From positions 248,001 to 312,000 of the forward strand of contig CAWFMD010000001.1 of NCBI GenBank assembly GCA_963816975.1: a stretch of 64,000 nucleotides of DNA. Direction: 5' to 3'. The DNA is from DASRIA01 sp963816975 (lineage in GTDB: Bacteria > Actinomycetota > Thermoleophilia > Solirubrobacterales > JBBDJG01). The notes beneath the pieces were generated by a model, which was not told the origin of the DNA, did not search any database, and saw only the letters and a program-made list of their open reading frames with translations. Position 1 is the stretch's first letter; the number at the start of each line of letters is the position of its first letter. This document shows, piece by piece, positions 15,599 to 23,134 of the stretch. A program made the position numbers and the translations under genes.

Positions 15599-15628
15599 CG
15601 GGCGCAGCCTAACCGCCGCGCCTGGGCG

Positions 15629-15850
15629 CTACTTGCGGGTCTTGCGCTTCTCGAGCAGGCTCTGCGCGACGCTCAGGCCGATCACGAGCAGCGTGAACCC
15701 GATGATCAACCCGAACCCGAAGTTGGTGACGACCTTGTCGTCGGTCTTGCCGTAGAGGCCCTCGCCGCCCTTGGCCGCGATCGCGGGTGTCGCGAGGGAC
15801 AGGGTCAAGAGCAGGGCCGAGATCGACACCAGGAAGGCTCTCACGCGCAT
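15629..15850 (-). CDS. Small secreted/membrane protein, 73 aa
   Basis: From the ATG at 15850: an N-terminal signal-like segment (RAFLVSISALLLTLSLATPA, ending with an AIA cleavage-type site), a short exterior region (AKGGEGLYGKTDDKVVTN), one transmembrane helix (FGFGLIIGFTLLVIGLSVAQ) and a basic tail (SLLEKRKTRK). A -10-like TAGAGT on the minus strand (15864-15859) is eight bases upstream, suggesting a leaderless mRNA. Small proteins of this layout occur in many actinobacteria. I do not recognise the function. Confidence 0.65.
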   Translation of the reverse strand: MRVRAFLVSISALLLTLSLATPAIAAKGGEGLYGKTDDKVVTNFGFGLIIGFTLLVIGLSVAQSLLEKRKTRK

Positions 15851-15909
15851 CCGGCCAGACTCTATCGCAGGCGTCCGGATGCGCGGCGCCGTTGGGCGCG
15901 GCCCGGCGA

Positions 15910-15925
15910 CCGTTGTTAACAACGG
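15910..15925. promoter_or_regulatory. 16-bp perfect palindrome, probable operator
   Basis: CCGTTGTTAACAACGG is a perfect inverted repeat in the 136-bp gap between the small membrane protein (minus) and the TIM-barrel gene (plus). Its AT-rich core stands out from the surrounding GC-rich DNA. A dimeric regulator site for either divergent gene is likely; the regulator is unknown. Confidence 0.6.
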
Positions 15926-15952
15926 TTCACAAGGTGGTCACGGGAATTCAAC

Positions 15953-15969
15953 TTTGCGCAATTTGCGCA
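15953..15969. repeat. Direct repeat TTTGCGCA x2, 9-bp period
   Basis: TTTGCGCA occurs at 15953-15960 and 15962-15969 with one A between, 18 bp upstream of the TIM-barrel ATG. Each unit contains the self-complementary TGCGCA. It may be a second protein-binding site in the same intergenic region. Confidence 0.5.
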
Positions 15970-15986
15970 CGGCGATACTCCCCACG

Positions 15987-16964
15987 ATGCCGAATCTGCA
16001 GAACACGGGCCCCGGGATTGACGCCATCCGTACCCGGGGCTCGGTTGCTGCTCTGGCGGCGCGCCTCGGCCTCAACCTTCCGTACGAGTGGTGGCCGGCC
16101 GCCGCCACCTTGAAGGGGCTCGAAGCCGCCGGATTCAGCTGGGTCCAGGTCGCCGCACCGCCCGTCGAGATGCTCGCGGACCCACGCCACGCCGTGCGCC
16201 ACGCAGCAGCGCTGCGCCAGGCGCTCGAGGTGACGTCGCTGAACGCGGTCCTGCACGGGCCGACGAACCTCCAGGTCGGCAGCGCGTTGCATGACCGGGC
16301 GTTCGAGAGCCTGCTCGAGTACGCGCATCACATCGGCGCGACGCACGTCGTCTACCACGCCCTGGACTTCACACGGCGGGGCGCGGAGTCGGACGCGGAG
16401 GAGCGTGCCCTGCGCCGGCTGGCCGGCACGGCCGAGGCCCTGCGCCTGACCGTCTGCCTGGAGAACCTGTGCCCGGTCTACCCCGGGCGCTCGAGCGTCT
16501 GCCACGACCCGCTGTCGGTGCGCGATCTCGTGCGACGGCTCGACACGCCGGCGTACGGGATGCTGCTGGACGTGGGTCACGCGAACGTCGTGGCCGGCTA
16601 CATGGGCGTCGAGCCGGCGGCGCTGATCGAGCCGGTGCTCGAATGTGTGCGCCTCTTTCACGTCCACGACAACCTCGGCGCCCGGCTGCGCGGCGAGGGC
16701 GGGCCGATGCTCGACCCCCTGCAACTCGACCTGCACCTTCCCCCGGGCGGCGGCAGCGTCCCGTGGGACCAGATCCGCGTGGCGCTGATCGGCCACGACG
16801 CACCGCTCATGATGGAGATCCACCCCGCTCACCGCTCGGCCCCCAGCGGGCTGTGGGAGGCCGCGATGTCCGTCATCTGCGGAATCGCAACCCAGGCCGT
16901 CCGGTCACGGACGGTCGCAGCGGCTCCCCTGATCGGAGCCGAATCAGCTTCGCGCAGCGTCTGA
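15987..16964 (+). CDS. Sugar phosphate isomerase/epimerase-like TIM-barrel protein
   Basis: 325 residues with the AP-endonuclease-2 (endonuclease IV-like) barrel. Metal-site segments are in order: LNAVLHGP, HVVYHALD, LTVCLENLCP (Glu), MLLDVGHANV (Asp, His), LFHVHDN (His, His, Asp) and LMMEIHPAH (Glu). These match isomerases/epimerases such as IolE/UlaE and hydroxypyruvate isomerase rather than DNA repair enzymes. The start ATG at 15987 follows a short AT-rich regulatory region. Neither neighbour indicates the substrate. Confidence 0.78.
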   Translation: MPNLQNTGPGIDAIRTRGSVAALAARLGLNLPYEWWPAAATLKGLEAAGFSWVQVAAPPVEMLADPRHAVRHAAALRQALEVTSLNAVLHGPTNLQVGSALHDRAFESLLEYAHHIGATHVVYHALDFTRRGAESDAEERALRRLAGTAEALRLTVCLENLCPVYPGRSSVCHDPLSVRDLVRRLDTPAYGMLLDVGHANVVAGYMGVEPAALIEPVLECVRLFHVHDNLGARLRGEGGPMLDPLQLDLHLPPGGGSVPWDQIRVALIGHDAPLMMEIHPAHRSAPSGLWEAAMSVICGIATQAVRSRTVAAAPLIGAESASRSV

Positions 16965-16993
16965 TCTGCCCGCCTTTATAGGCTGGGCCGCTC

Positions 16994-17839
16994 ATGAATG
17001 AGCTTCAGGCGCTCCTGCTGGGTGTCGTGCAGGGGCTCACCGAGTTCCTGCCGATCTCTTCGTCGGGGCACCTGATCCTCGTGCCCTGGGTCCTCGACTT
17101 CAATTACCTGGAGCAGCACCCGGAGTTCAACAAGTCCTTCGACGTCTCGCTGCACAGCGGGACGCTGCTGGCGGTGCTGACCTACTTCCGCGCCGACCTC
17201 GTGCGTTACGCACGGGGGGTGCTGCACAGCCTTCGCACGCGCCGCGTCGAGGGGCAGGACGAGCGGCTCGGGTGGCTGATCGTGATCGCGACGGTCCCGG
17301 CGGCGGCGGTCGGCGCGATCGCCGAGCAGCCGATCACCGACAAGCTCGGCGAGCCCTGGCAGATCGCGATCCTGCTGGCCGTGTTCGCGATCCTTTTGTA
17401 CCTGGCCGATCGCCTGCCCCAGCAGCGGGAGGTCGAAGGACTGGGCGTGCGCGACGCGGTGCTCGTGGGCCTGGCGCAGGCCGTGGCGCTCGCCCCCGGC
17501 ACATCGCGCTCCGGCGTCACGATCACCGCCGGGCGCGCGCTGGGGCTGACGCGGGCAGCGGCCGCGCGCTTCTCCTTCCTGCTGCTGGCGCCGATCACGC
17601 TGGGCGCCGTGCTGTACGAAAGCGTCGACCTGTTGCTGACCGGGGTGCCGCCCGACAGCGCAGGTCCGTTCGTGGTGGGGATCGTCGCGGCCGCCGCGTC
17701 CGGGTTCGCGGCGATCTGGGGCATGCTGCGCTATCTGCAGACCCGCAGCTACGACATCTTCGTCTGGTACCGGCTGGCCGCGGCCGCCGTGATCCTGCTG
17801 CTGATCGCGACCGGGGTCGAGCCCGCCACGTTCAGCTGA
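16994..17839 (+). CDS. uppP: Undecaprenyl-diphosphatase UppP/BacA
   Basis: 281 residues, polytopic membrane protein. It has the two BacA motifs: GLTEFLPISSSGH at the N-terminus (Glu of the EFLPISSSGHL block is catalytic in E. coli) and LAPGTSRSGVTI near residue 170. The enzyme removes one phosphate from undecaprenyl diphosphate so the carrier can be reused in peptidoglycan synthesis, and confers bacitracin resistance when overproduced. A -10-like TATAGG at 16977-16982 lies 11 bases before the ATG and there is no Shine-Dalgarno. A PAP2-type alternative enzyme is at 7811-8407. Confidence 0.93.
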   Translation: MNELQALLLGVVQGLTEFLPISSSGHLILVPWVLDFNYLEQHPEFNKSFDVSLHSGTLLAVLTYFRADLVRYARGVLHSLRTRRVEGQDERLGWLIVIATVPAAAVGAIAEQPITDKLGEPWQIAILLAVFAILLYLADRLPQQREVEGLGVRDAVLVGLAQAVALAPGTSRSGVTITAGRALGLTRAAAARFSFLLLAPITLGAVLYESVDLLLTGVPPDSAGPFVVGIVAAAASGFAAIWGMLRYLQTRSYDIFVWYRLAAAAVILLLIATGVEPATFS

Positions 17840-17868
17840 TCGGTAACGGAGGACGCCCGGCGGGGCCC

Positions 17869-17908
17869 GTTAACCAAATTTTCCCAACCTCATCACCAGA
17901 GGTTCACC
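17869..17908 (+). promoter_or_regulatory. PHO-box-like array: four 11-bp direct repeats
   Basis: Seven-base cores start at 17869 (GTTAACC), 17880 (TTTCCCA), 17891 (CATCACC) and 17902 (GTTCACC), exactly 11 bp apart. This is the spacing and core (GTTCACC) of Streptomyces PhoP boxes. The array ends about 20 bp before a -10-like TAGTTT, so it covers the -35 position, as an activator site would. Confidence 0.7.
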
Positions 17909-17928
17909 GAGCGCGCCCGGCCCCCCTT

Positions 17929-17934
17929 TAGTTT
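17929..17934 (+). promoter_or_regulatory. -10 box of the receiver-less PhoB-type gene
   Basis: TAGTTT ends eight bases before the ATG at 17943. There is no Shine-Dalgarno in the short leader, so the transcript is probably leaderless. The -35 position is replaced by the PHO-box array. Confidence 0.55.
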
Positions 17935-17942
17935 GGCTGCAA

Positions 17943-18332
17943 ATGAGCGCTTCGAGCCGCACGAGCCCCGCTCCCGACAAGGCGGCCCGATCCCGCGCCG
18001 ACCCGCCCAGCCACCCGCCCCTGCGGATCGCGAACCTGGAGATCCGGCCCGGCGAGTACCAGCTGCTGGCCGACGGTAAGCGGGTCGGCCTCACCGTGCG
18101 CGAGTTCCAGACGTTCCTCGTGCTGGCCGAGCGCCCGGACAGGGTCGTCACCCGGCCGGAGATCTACGCGCTCGTGTGGGGCGGGCAGATGGCCTATCGC
18201 GATCGCTCCGTCGACGTCTTCGTGCGCAAGGTGCGGCGCAAGCTCGCGACCTGCGCGCCGACGTGGATCTACATCCACACGCACTTCGGCGTGGGCTATC
18301 GGTTCTCTGGGGAGCGCGTGACGAGCCGGTAA
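17943..18332 (+). CDS. Stand-alone OmpR/PhoB-type winged-helix DNA-binding protein (no receiver)
   Basis: 129 residues: a disordered Pro/Ser/Ala-rich N-terminus (about 27 residues) followed by only a Trans_reg_C domain. There is no room for a receiver domain and no upstream frame that supplies one. The DNA-binding part is closely similar to that of the PhoB-like regulator at 29909-30718, sharing LEIRP, DRSVDVFVRK, RRKL and HTHFGVGYRF in identical order. Recognition helix and wing therefore look intact. A PHO-box array lies just upstream. It probably binds PHO boxes without phosphorylation control and could compete with the full-length regulator. Its 3' end overlaps the converging DUF559 gene by 37 bp. 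Confidence 0.85.
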   Translation: MSASSRTSPAPDKAARSRADPPSHPPLRIANLEIRPGEYQLLADGKRVGLTVREFQTFLVLAERPDRVVTRPEIYALVWGGQMAYRDRSVDVFVRKVRRKLATCAPTWIYIHTHFGVGYRFSGERVTSR

Positions 18333-19321
18333 CGCAGCAACGTGGTGACGCGCTCCGGCGTGTGCACGACCTGCCGCCAGGAAAGGCGTACCACGTGCCA
18401 CCCGGCGAGCCCCAGTTGCAGATCGCGTGAGCGATCGCGCTCGAACGCGTGGGGCGCACCGTGCGTCGCACGACCATCCGTCTCGACGACGACACGCTGA
18501 TCCGGCCAGTGGAAGTCGACCTCGAGGCCTGCGACGCGGGCATTCACGACCGGCGTCGGCAGCCTGGCCGCGCGGATGAGGTGGAGGAAGCGTCGCTCCA
18601 GCTCGCTGCGGACGGGTGGCGGCTCGTCGGGAAGCCGGCTGAGTAGGCGGCGCAGTTTCACGACACCGCGCCGTCCCCGCGACCGACCGAGGGTCGCGTC
18701 GAGCGCGGTGCGATCGAACAGGTTCAGCTCGAGCGATCGCTCCAGCGCGCGCCGCAGCTCACGGGGCCCGGCGACCGCGGCGAGGTCGACCAGTGTGCGC
18801 GCGGGCGTCGTGCAGGGAACGCGCTCCGCCTCGGTGATCTCGCTGCCCGGCAGGCAGCGGGTGCGATGCACCGCGATGCCGCTGCGCTGCTGTCCGCCTC
18901 GACGCGGGACCGTCACGTCGATCGGCCCCGACGGCGGTCCCCCGAGACCCAGCAACGCCGCGCCCGCACGGTGACTGAGGACCGCACCCTCGCCGCAGGC
19001 CAGCACGGCTGCGAGGTAGGCGCCGAAACGGGGGAGGAGCAGATGCCCGACCGCGTACACGCCGGCGTGGAGGCGGTGCAGCCGTCCCACGTTCGTGCGG
19101 TGCCAGATCTCATCGCTGCTGAGTCCGGCGGTGAGGAGCTGGGTGCGGGAGACGATGCCGTGCTGTCGCTGCGCAAGTTCCGCGATCGCGACATCCGGAT
19201 GCTCCCGCCCTCCCGCAGGTGAGTCGAATTTCTCGGCCTCAGGCCGAACGATCCGGGCCACCTCGGGAGGGTGGCGCGGATCGGGCAACGCATGGGCGCG
19301 CGGATGCAGCGAGTGCGTCAC
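18296..19321 (-). CDS. AbiEi-like winged-helix/DUF559 nuclease-fold protein
   Basis: 341 residues. The middle N-terminal part (IAELAQRQHGIVSRTQLLTAG through VYAVG) resembles the AbiEi antitoxin winged-helix domain. The C-terminal ~110 residues have DUF559/very-short-patch-repair-like nuclease features: ERRFLHLI, LEVDFHWPDQRVVVETDG (Asp, Glu, Asp catalytic type) and RDRSRDLQLGLAGWHVVRLSW. Such two-domain proteins are common and multi-copy in actinobacteria and usually stand alone without an AbiEii toxin, as here. A nuclease role in defence or repair is plausible but unproven. The first ~45 residues may be over-extended; an internal start is possible. Confidence 0.75.
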   Translation of the reverse strand: MTHSLHPRAHALPDPRHPPEVARIVRPEAEKFDSPAGGREHPDVAIAELAQRQHGIVSRTQLLTAGLSSDEIWHRTNVGRLHRLHAGVYAVGHLLLPRFGAYLAAVLACGEGAVLSHRAGAALLGLGGPPSGPIDVTVPRRGGQQRSGIAVHRTRCLPGSEITEAERVPCTTPARTLVDLAAVAGPRELRRALERSLELNLFDRTALDATLGRSRGRRGVVKLRRLLSRLPDEPPPVRSELERRFLHLIRAARLPTPVVNARVAGLEVDFHWPDQRVVVETDGRATHGAPHAFERDRSRDLQLGLAGWHVVRLSWRQVVHTPERVTTLLRYRLVTRSPENR

Positions 19322-19441
19322 GAAACGCGAACGAATCCGGGCCGCTCATCTCATGCCGGTCCTGCAACTGCGGCGCGGGTCTAAGCGCGGCCCGGCGGCC
19401 ATCCAGCCTGCCAGGCCGCTGATACGCTAGCGACGGGTTGT

Positions 19442-21601
19442 GTGCGGGCCATCTGCCCGCGGGAGGGCACTTTTCCCACCGACATCGGCGACCCCGGAGG
19501 CGCGCTTGCTGTGAATGCTGTGAGGAACGTCGACGCCCCCGGCGCCGGCACTCGCAAGCCCGCGGTGCGAGACAGATACCTCAACCGCGAGCTGTCGACG
19601 ATCGACTTCAACGCGCGCGTGCTCTCGCTGGCGGACGATGCTGCCACCCCGCTGCTGGAGCGGGCGAAGTTCCTCGCGATCTTCGCGACGAACATGGACG
19701 AGTTCTTCCAGGTGCGCGTGGCGGGGCTCAAGCAACAGGCTGCGGCCGGGATCCGCACCCGGTCCTCGGACGGCCTCACCCCGCGCGAGCAGCTCTCTGC
19801 GATCTCGGCAAAGGTGGTCCCGCTGGCGGAGCGGCACGCGCGCTTGTTCGCCGAGGACGTGCTGCCGGCGCTCAGCGAGGCGGGCGTCCAGGTGCTGCGC
19901 TGGTCGCAGCTCGAGGATGCCCAGCGGGAGGAGCTGAACCAGCTCTTCCGGGACAAGATCTTCCAGGTCCTCACGCCGCTCGCCGTGGACTCCGGCCGGC
20001 CCTTCCCGTACATCTCGAACCTCTCCCTCAACCTCGCTGTGCTGGTCCGTGACTCCGCCGCGGGACGCATGCATTTCGCCCGCATCAAGGTGCCGCCGAT
20101 CCTGCCGCGGTTCGTCTCCTTCGCCGAGGATCGTTACTTCACCCCGCTCGAGGAGGTGATCGCGGCCAACCTCGACCAGTTGTTCCCGGGCATGGAGATC
20201 GTCGAGCACCACACGTTCCGCGTGACGCGAAACGCCGATCTCGAGATCGACGACGGCGCCGACGATCTGCTCGAGGCGCTCGAGGAGCAGCTCGCGCAGC
20301 GGCGCGCCCGCCCAGCCGTGCGGCTCGAGGTCGAGCAGACGATCCCGCAGCACGTGCTCGAGCTGTTGATGAGCGAGCTGGAGGTCGGCGACGAGGACAT
20401 CTACATGCTCCCGGCGCCGCTGGACCTGTCGGGCCTGTGGGGCCTGCATGCGATCGATCGGCCCGAGCTGAAGGACGAGCCGTACTTCCCCGTCACGCAC
20501 CCGGACCTCTCGCTGGCCGAGGAAGACATCTCGCTGTTCGAGGTGCTGGGCGACCGTGACGTGCTCGTCCATCACCCGTACGAGTCCTTCACCACCAGCG
20601 TGCAGCGGTTCATCGAGGAGGCGGCTGCGGACCCGGATGTGCTGGCGATCAAGCAGACGCTCTATCGCACGGCCGGCAGTCCGATCGTGAACGCGCTGAT
20701 CGAGGCCGCCGAGCGCGGGAAGCAGGTGGTCGTGCTGATCGAGATCAAGGCCCGCTTCGACGAGAGCGCGAACATCGCCTGGGCCCGCACGCTGGAGAAG
20801 GCGGGCTGCCACGTGGTGTACGGGCTGGCCGGCCTGAAGACCCATTGCAAGCTCTGCCTGGTGGTGCGCGATGAGGGCGGCCACCTGAAGCAGTACGTGC
20901 ACGTCGGAACCGGCAACTACAACCCGATCACGGCTCGCATCTACGAGGACGTGGGACTGTTCACCGCCGATCCCGAGCTGGCCGCCGAGGTGGGCCACCT
21001 GTTCAACTACATCACCGGGTTCTCCCGGGACAAGAAGTACAAGCGCATGATCGTGGCGCCGCACGGCATGCGTGACCGCATGCTGGGCATGATCGAGCGC
21101 GAGGCGGCCCTTTCGACGCCGGACCGACCGGGGCGGATCATCATGAAGATGAACAACCTGTCCGATGATGGAATGGTGAACGCGCTCTACGACGCGTCCG
21201 AGCAAGGCGTCAACGTCGATCTCATCGTCCGCAACATCTGCACCCTGCGGCCGGGGGTGAAGTCCCTCAGCAGGAACATCTCGGTGCGGTCCATCCTGGG
21301 GCGATTCCTCGAGCACTCGCGGGTCTTCTATTTCCAGAACGGCGGCGAAGAGCAGATCTACATCGGCAGCGCCGACATGATGCCGCGCAACCTGGACTGG
21401 CGAGTCGAGGCACTGGCGGCCGTCCAGGCGCCCGAGCTGCGCGAGCAGCTGAAGCTGGTGCTCGACCTTGCGCTGTCCGACAACTCCTCCTCCTGGACAC
21501 TCGATCGTGCCGGCAAGTGGCACAAGGTGAAGCCGAAGGAAGGAGAGGTCCGCCTCGACTTCCAGGACCAGTTGATGAGGCATCCCACCGCAGATGCTTG
21601 A
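19442..21601 (+). CDS. ppk: Polyphosphate kinase 1
   Basis: 719 residues from the GTG at 19442; the conserved domain begins at RYLNRELSTIDFNARVL, so about 45 residues may be extra, and a GTG at 19512 with GGAGG upstream is an alternative. PPK1 signatures are present: FAIFATNMDEFFQVRVAG, HHPYESF, DPDVLAIKQTLYRT, KARFDESANI and YVHVGTGNYNP (His of the autophosphorylation/phosphate site). Near the end come FYFQNGG and YIGSADMMPRNLDWRVE. The enzyme reversibly polymerises ATP gamma-phosphate into polyphosphate. It is followed by a CYTH-CHAD gene and a MutT1-like gene on the same strand, a polyphosphate/nucleotide cluster. In mycobacteria ppk1 and mutT1 are also neighbours. Confidence 0.95.
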   Translation: MRAICPREGTFPTDIGDPGGALAVNAVRNVDAPGAGTRKPAVRDRYLNRELSTIDFNARVLSLADDAATPLLERAKFLAIFATNMDEFFQVRVAGLKQQAAAGIRTRSSDGLTPREQLSAISAKVVPLAERHARLFAEDVLPALSEAGVQVLRWSQLEDAQREELNQLFRDKIFQVLTPLAVDSGRPFPYISNLSLNLAVLVRDSAAGRMHFARIKVPPILPRFVSFAEDRYFTPLEEVIAANLDQLFPGMEIVEHHTFRVTRNADLEIDDGADDLLEALEEQLAQRRARPAVRLEVEQTIPQHVLELLMSELEVGDEDIYMLPAPLDLSGLWGLHAIDRPELKDEPYFPVTHPDLSLAEEDISLFEVLGDRDVLVHHPYESFTTSVQRFIEEAAADPDVLAIKQTLYRTAGSPIVNALIEAAERGKQVVVLIEIKARFDESANIAWARTLEKAGCHVVYGLAGLKTHCKLCLVVRDEGGHLKQYVHVGTGNYNPITARIYEDVGLFTADPELAAEVGHLFNYITGFSRDKKYKRMIVAPHGMRDRMLGMIEREAALSTPDRPGRIIMKMNNLSDDGMVNALYDASEQGVNVDLIVRNICTLRPGVKSLSRNISVRSILGRFLEHSRVFYFQNGGEEQIYIGSADMMPRNLDWRVEALAAVQAPELREQLKLVLDLALSDNSSSWTLDRAGKWHKVKPKEGEVRLDFQDQLMRHPTADA

Positions 21602-21617
21602 TCTTCCAGATGCTTGA
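21591..21617 (+). repeat. 11-bp direct repeat spanning the ppk stop and CYTH-CHAD start
   Basis: CAGATGCTTGA at 21591-21601 and 21607-21617 (16-bp period). The first copy ends with the ppk TGA, the second contains the next gene's ATG. A local duplication probably set the 8-bp gap between the two genes. Confidence 0.7.
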
Positions 21618-23106
21618 GCAGGAGCTGAAGCTGTCGGTCGAGGGCGCGTTCGCCCCGGCGGTGCCCGCCGGCCACGACGACATCTCGCGCATCGAGGAGC
21701 TGCCCACCCTCGATCTGCGTGCGACCTACTACGACACGCCGGACCTGCGGCTGGCCCGGAACGGGGTCACCCTGCGCAATCGCACGGGGGAAGGGCCGGA
21801 CGACGGATGGTGCGTGAAGCTGCCGGTCGGTGACGGGATCGCCGCCGGCCGCGACGAGGTGACGTTCGGCGGCGGTGCGCGCGCCGTACCGCCGGCAGCG
21901 GCGGATCTCGTGAAGGCCTTCGTCCGCTCCGCCGGCCTCACGCCGGTGGCTCGCCTGCGCACGCGCCGGCGGCGCTGGCGCCTGCACGGACCCCACGGCG
22001 TGGAACTGGCCGAGCTCGTCGACGACCGGGTGTCGGTGCTCCATCGCGGCCGCGTGGCGGAGCGGTTCCGCGAGATCGAGATCGAAGGACGCGGCATCGA
22101 CCGCGCTGCGCTCGAGCGGATCGCGGCCATCGTCGCGCACGACGGCGTGACGCCCGCGGAACAGGTCCCGAAGCTGGTGAGGGCGCTCGGCGCCCGCGCG
22201 GCGGCCCCGCCCGACGTCGTGGTCCCGCAGCAGATCCGCCCCCGCGGCCCGGCGGCGGTCGCCGTGCGCGCCGCGATCGCCCGGGGGGTGCGGCGGGTCA
22301 TCCTGAACGACGCGCGCACCCGCTTGGGCGAGGCCGAGCCGCTGCATCAGATGCGGGTCGGGACGCGTAGGTTGCGCAGCGACCTGCGCACGTTTCGCGA
22401 GCTCCTCGACGCCGATTGGGCACAGGCAGTGCGAGATGAGCTGCAGTGGCTCGGAACCGCGCTCGGGGAGGTGCGGGACCTCGACGTGCTGCTGGAGCGG
22501 CTGCGCAGCGAGGGAGCGGACCTCGCACCGCACGTCGACGGGCTCTTGGAGCAGCTCGAGGCGCGCCGCGAAGTCGCGCGGGAGCGCCTCCTGGGCGTGC
22601 TGCGCTCGCCGCGCTACGTGCGCCTGCTCGACAGGCTGGTGGAGGGGGCATCCGCGCCGCCCCTGACTGCGACAGCCGACCGGCCCGCCCGCGACGTGCT
22701 CCCAAAGCTCGCGCGCAGATCCTGGAGGAAGCTCGCACGCCGGGGCCGCGCGCTCCGTGACACGAGCCCGGACGAGCACTTCCACGAGGTGCGCAAGCGC
22801 GCAAAGCAGGCGCGTTATGCAGCCGAGGCGATTGCTCCGGCCCTGGGCCGCAGGCGCGGCGGGGACGCCGCGCGTTTCGCGCGCCACGCCGCGGACGTCC
22901 AGGATGTGCTGGGCACATTGCAGGATGCGGTGCTCGCGCAGGAGACGATCGAGCGATTCGCGCAGGACGACTCCCTTCCCGGCGACGTCCACGTGGGCGC
23001 GGGCCGGCTGCTCGAGCGCCAGCACACCGCGCGGATCGGGGCGCGTGCGGACTTCCCCGGCAAATGGCGCAGGCTGGACCGCCCCAGCCGGCGCCGCTGG
23101 ATGTAG
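21610..23106 (+). CDS. CYTH-CHAD polyphosphate-associated protein
   Basis: 498 residues. The N-terminal CYTH (triphosphate tunnel) domain starts LEQELKLSVEGAF (ExExK-type motif EQELK), with LDLRATYYDTPDLRLARNGV, then CVKLPVG and FREIEIEGRG. The C-terminal CHAD domain begins near PAAVAVRAAIARGVRRVI, with EAEPLHQMRVGTRRLRSDLR (conserved His and basic residues) and DEHFHEVRKRAKQARYAAE. CYTH domains hydrolyse inorganic triphosphate or thiamine triphosphate; CHAD domains bind polyphosphate and locate to polyphosphate granules. The position directly after ppk, with 8 bp between, supports a polyphosphate role. Confidence 0.9.
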   Translation: MLEQELKLSVEGAFAPAVPAGHDDISRIEELPTLDLRATYYDTPDLRLARNGVTLRNRTGEGPDDGWCVKLPVGDGIAAGRDEVTFGGGARAVPPAAADLVKAFVRSAGLTPVARLRTRRRRWRLHGPHGVELAELVDDRVSVLHRGRVAERFREIEIEGRGIDRAALERIAAIVAHDGVTPAEQVPKLVRALGARAAAPPDVVVPQQIRPRGPAAVAVRAAIARGVRRVILNDARTRLGEAEPLHQMRVGTRRLRSDLRTFRELLDADWAQAVRDELQWLGTALGEVRDLDVLLERLRSEGADLAPHVDGLLEQLEARREVARERLLGVLRSPRYVRLLDRLVEGASAPPLTATADRPARDVLPKLARRSWRKLARRGRALRDTSPDEHFHEVRKRAKQARYAAEAIAPALGRRRGGDAARFARHAADVQDVLGTLQDAVLAQETIERFAQDDSLPGDVHVGAGRLLERQHTARIGARADFPGKWRRLDRPSRRRWM

Positions 23107-23134
23107 TGCAACCGGCGCGCGCGGACACGAGCTC

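Noticed and set aside
19384..19441. PHO box upstream of ppk
   Set aside because: No 11-bp-phased GTTCAC-like repeats were found there, although a -10-like TACGCT is present.
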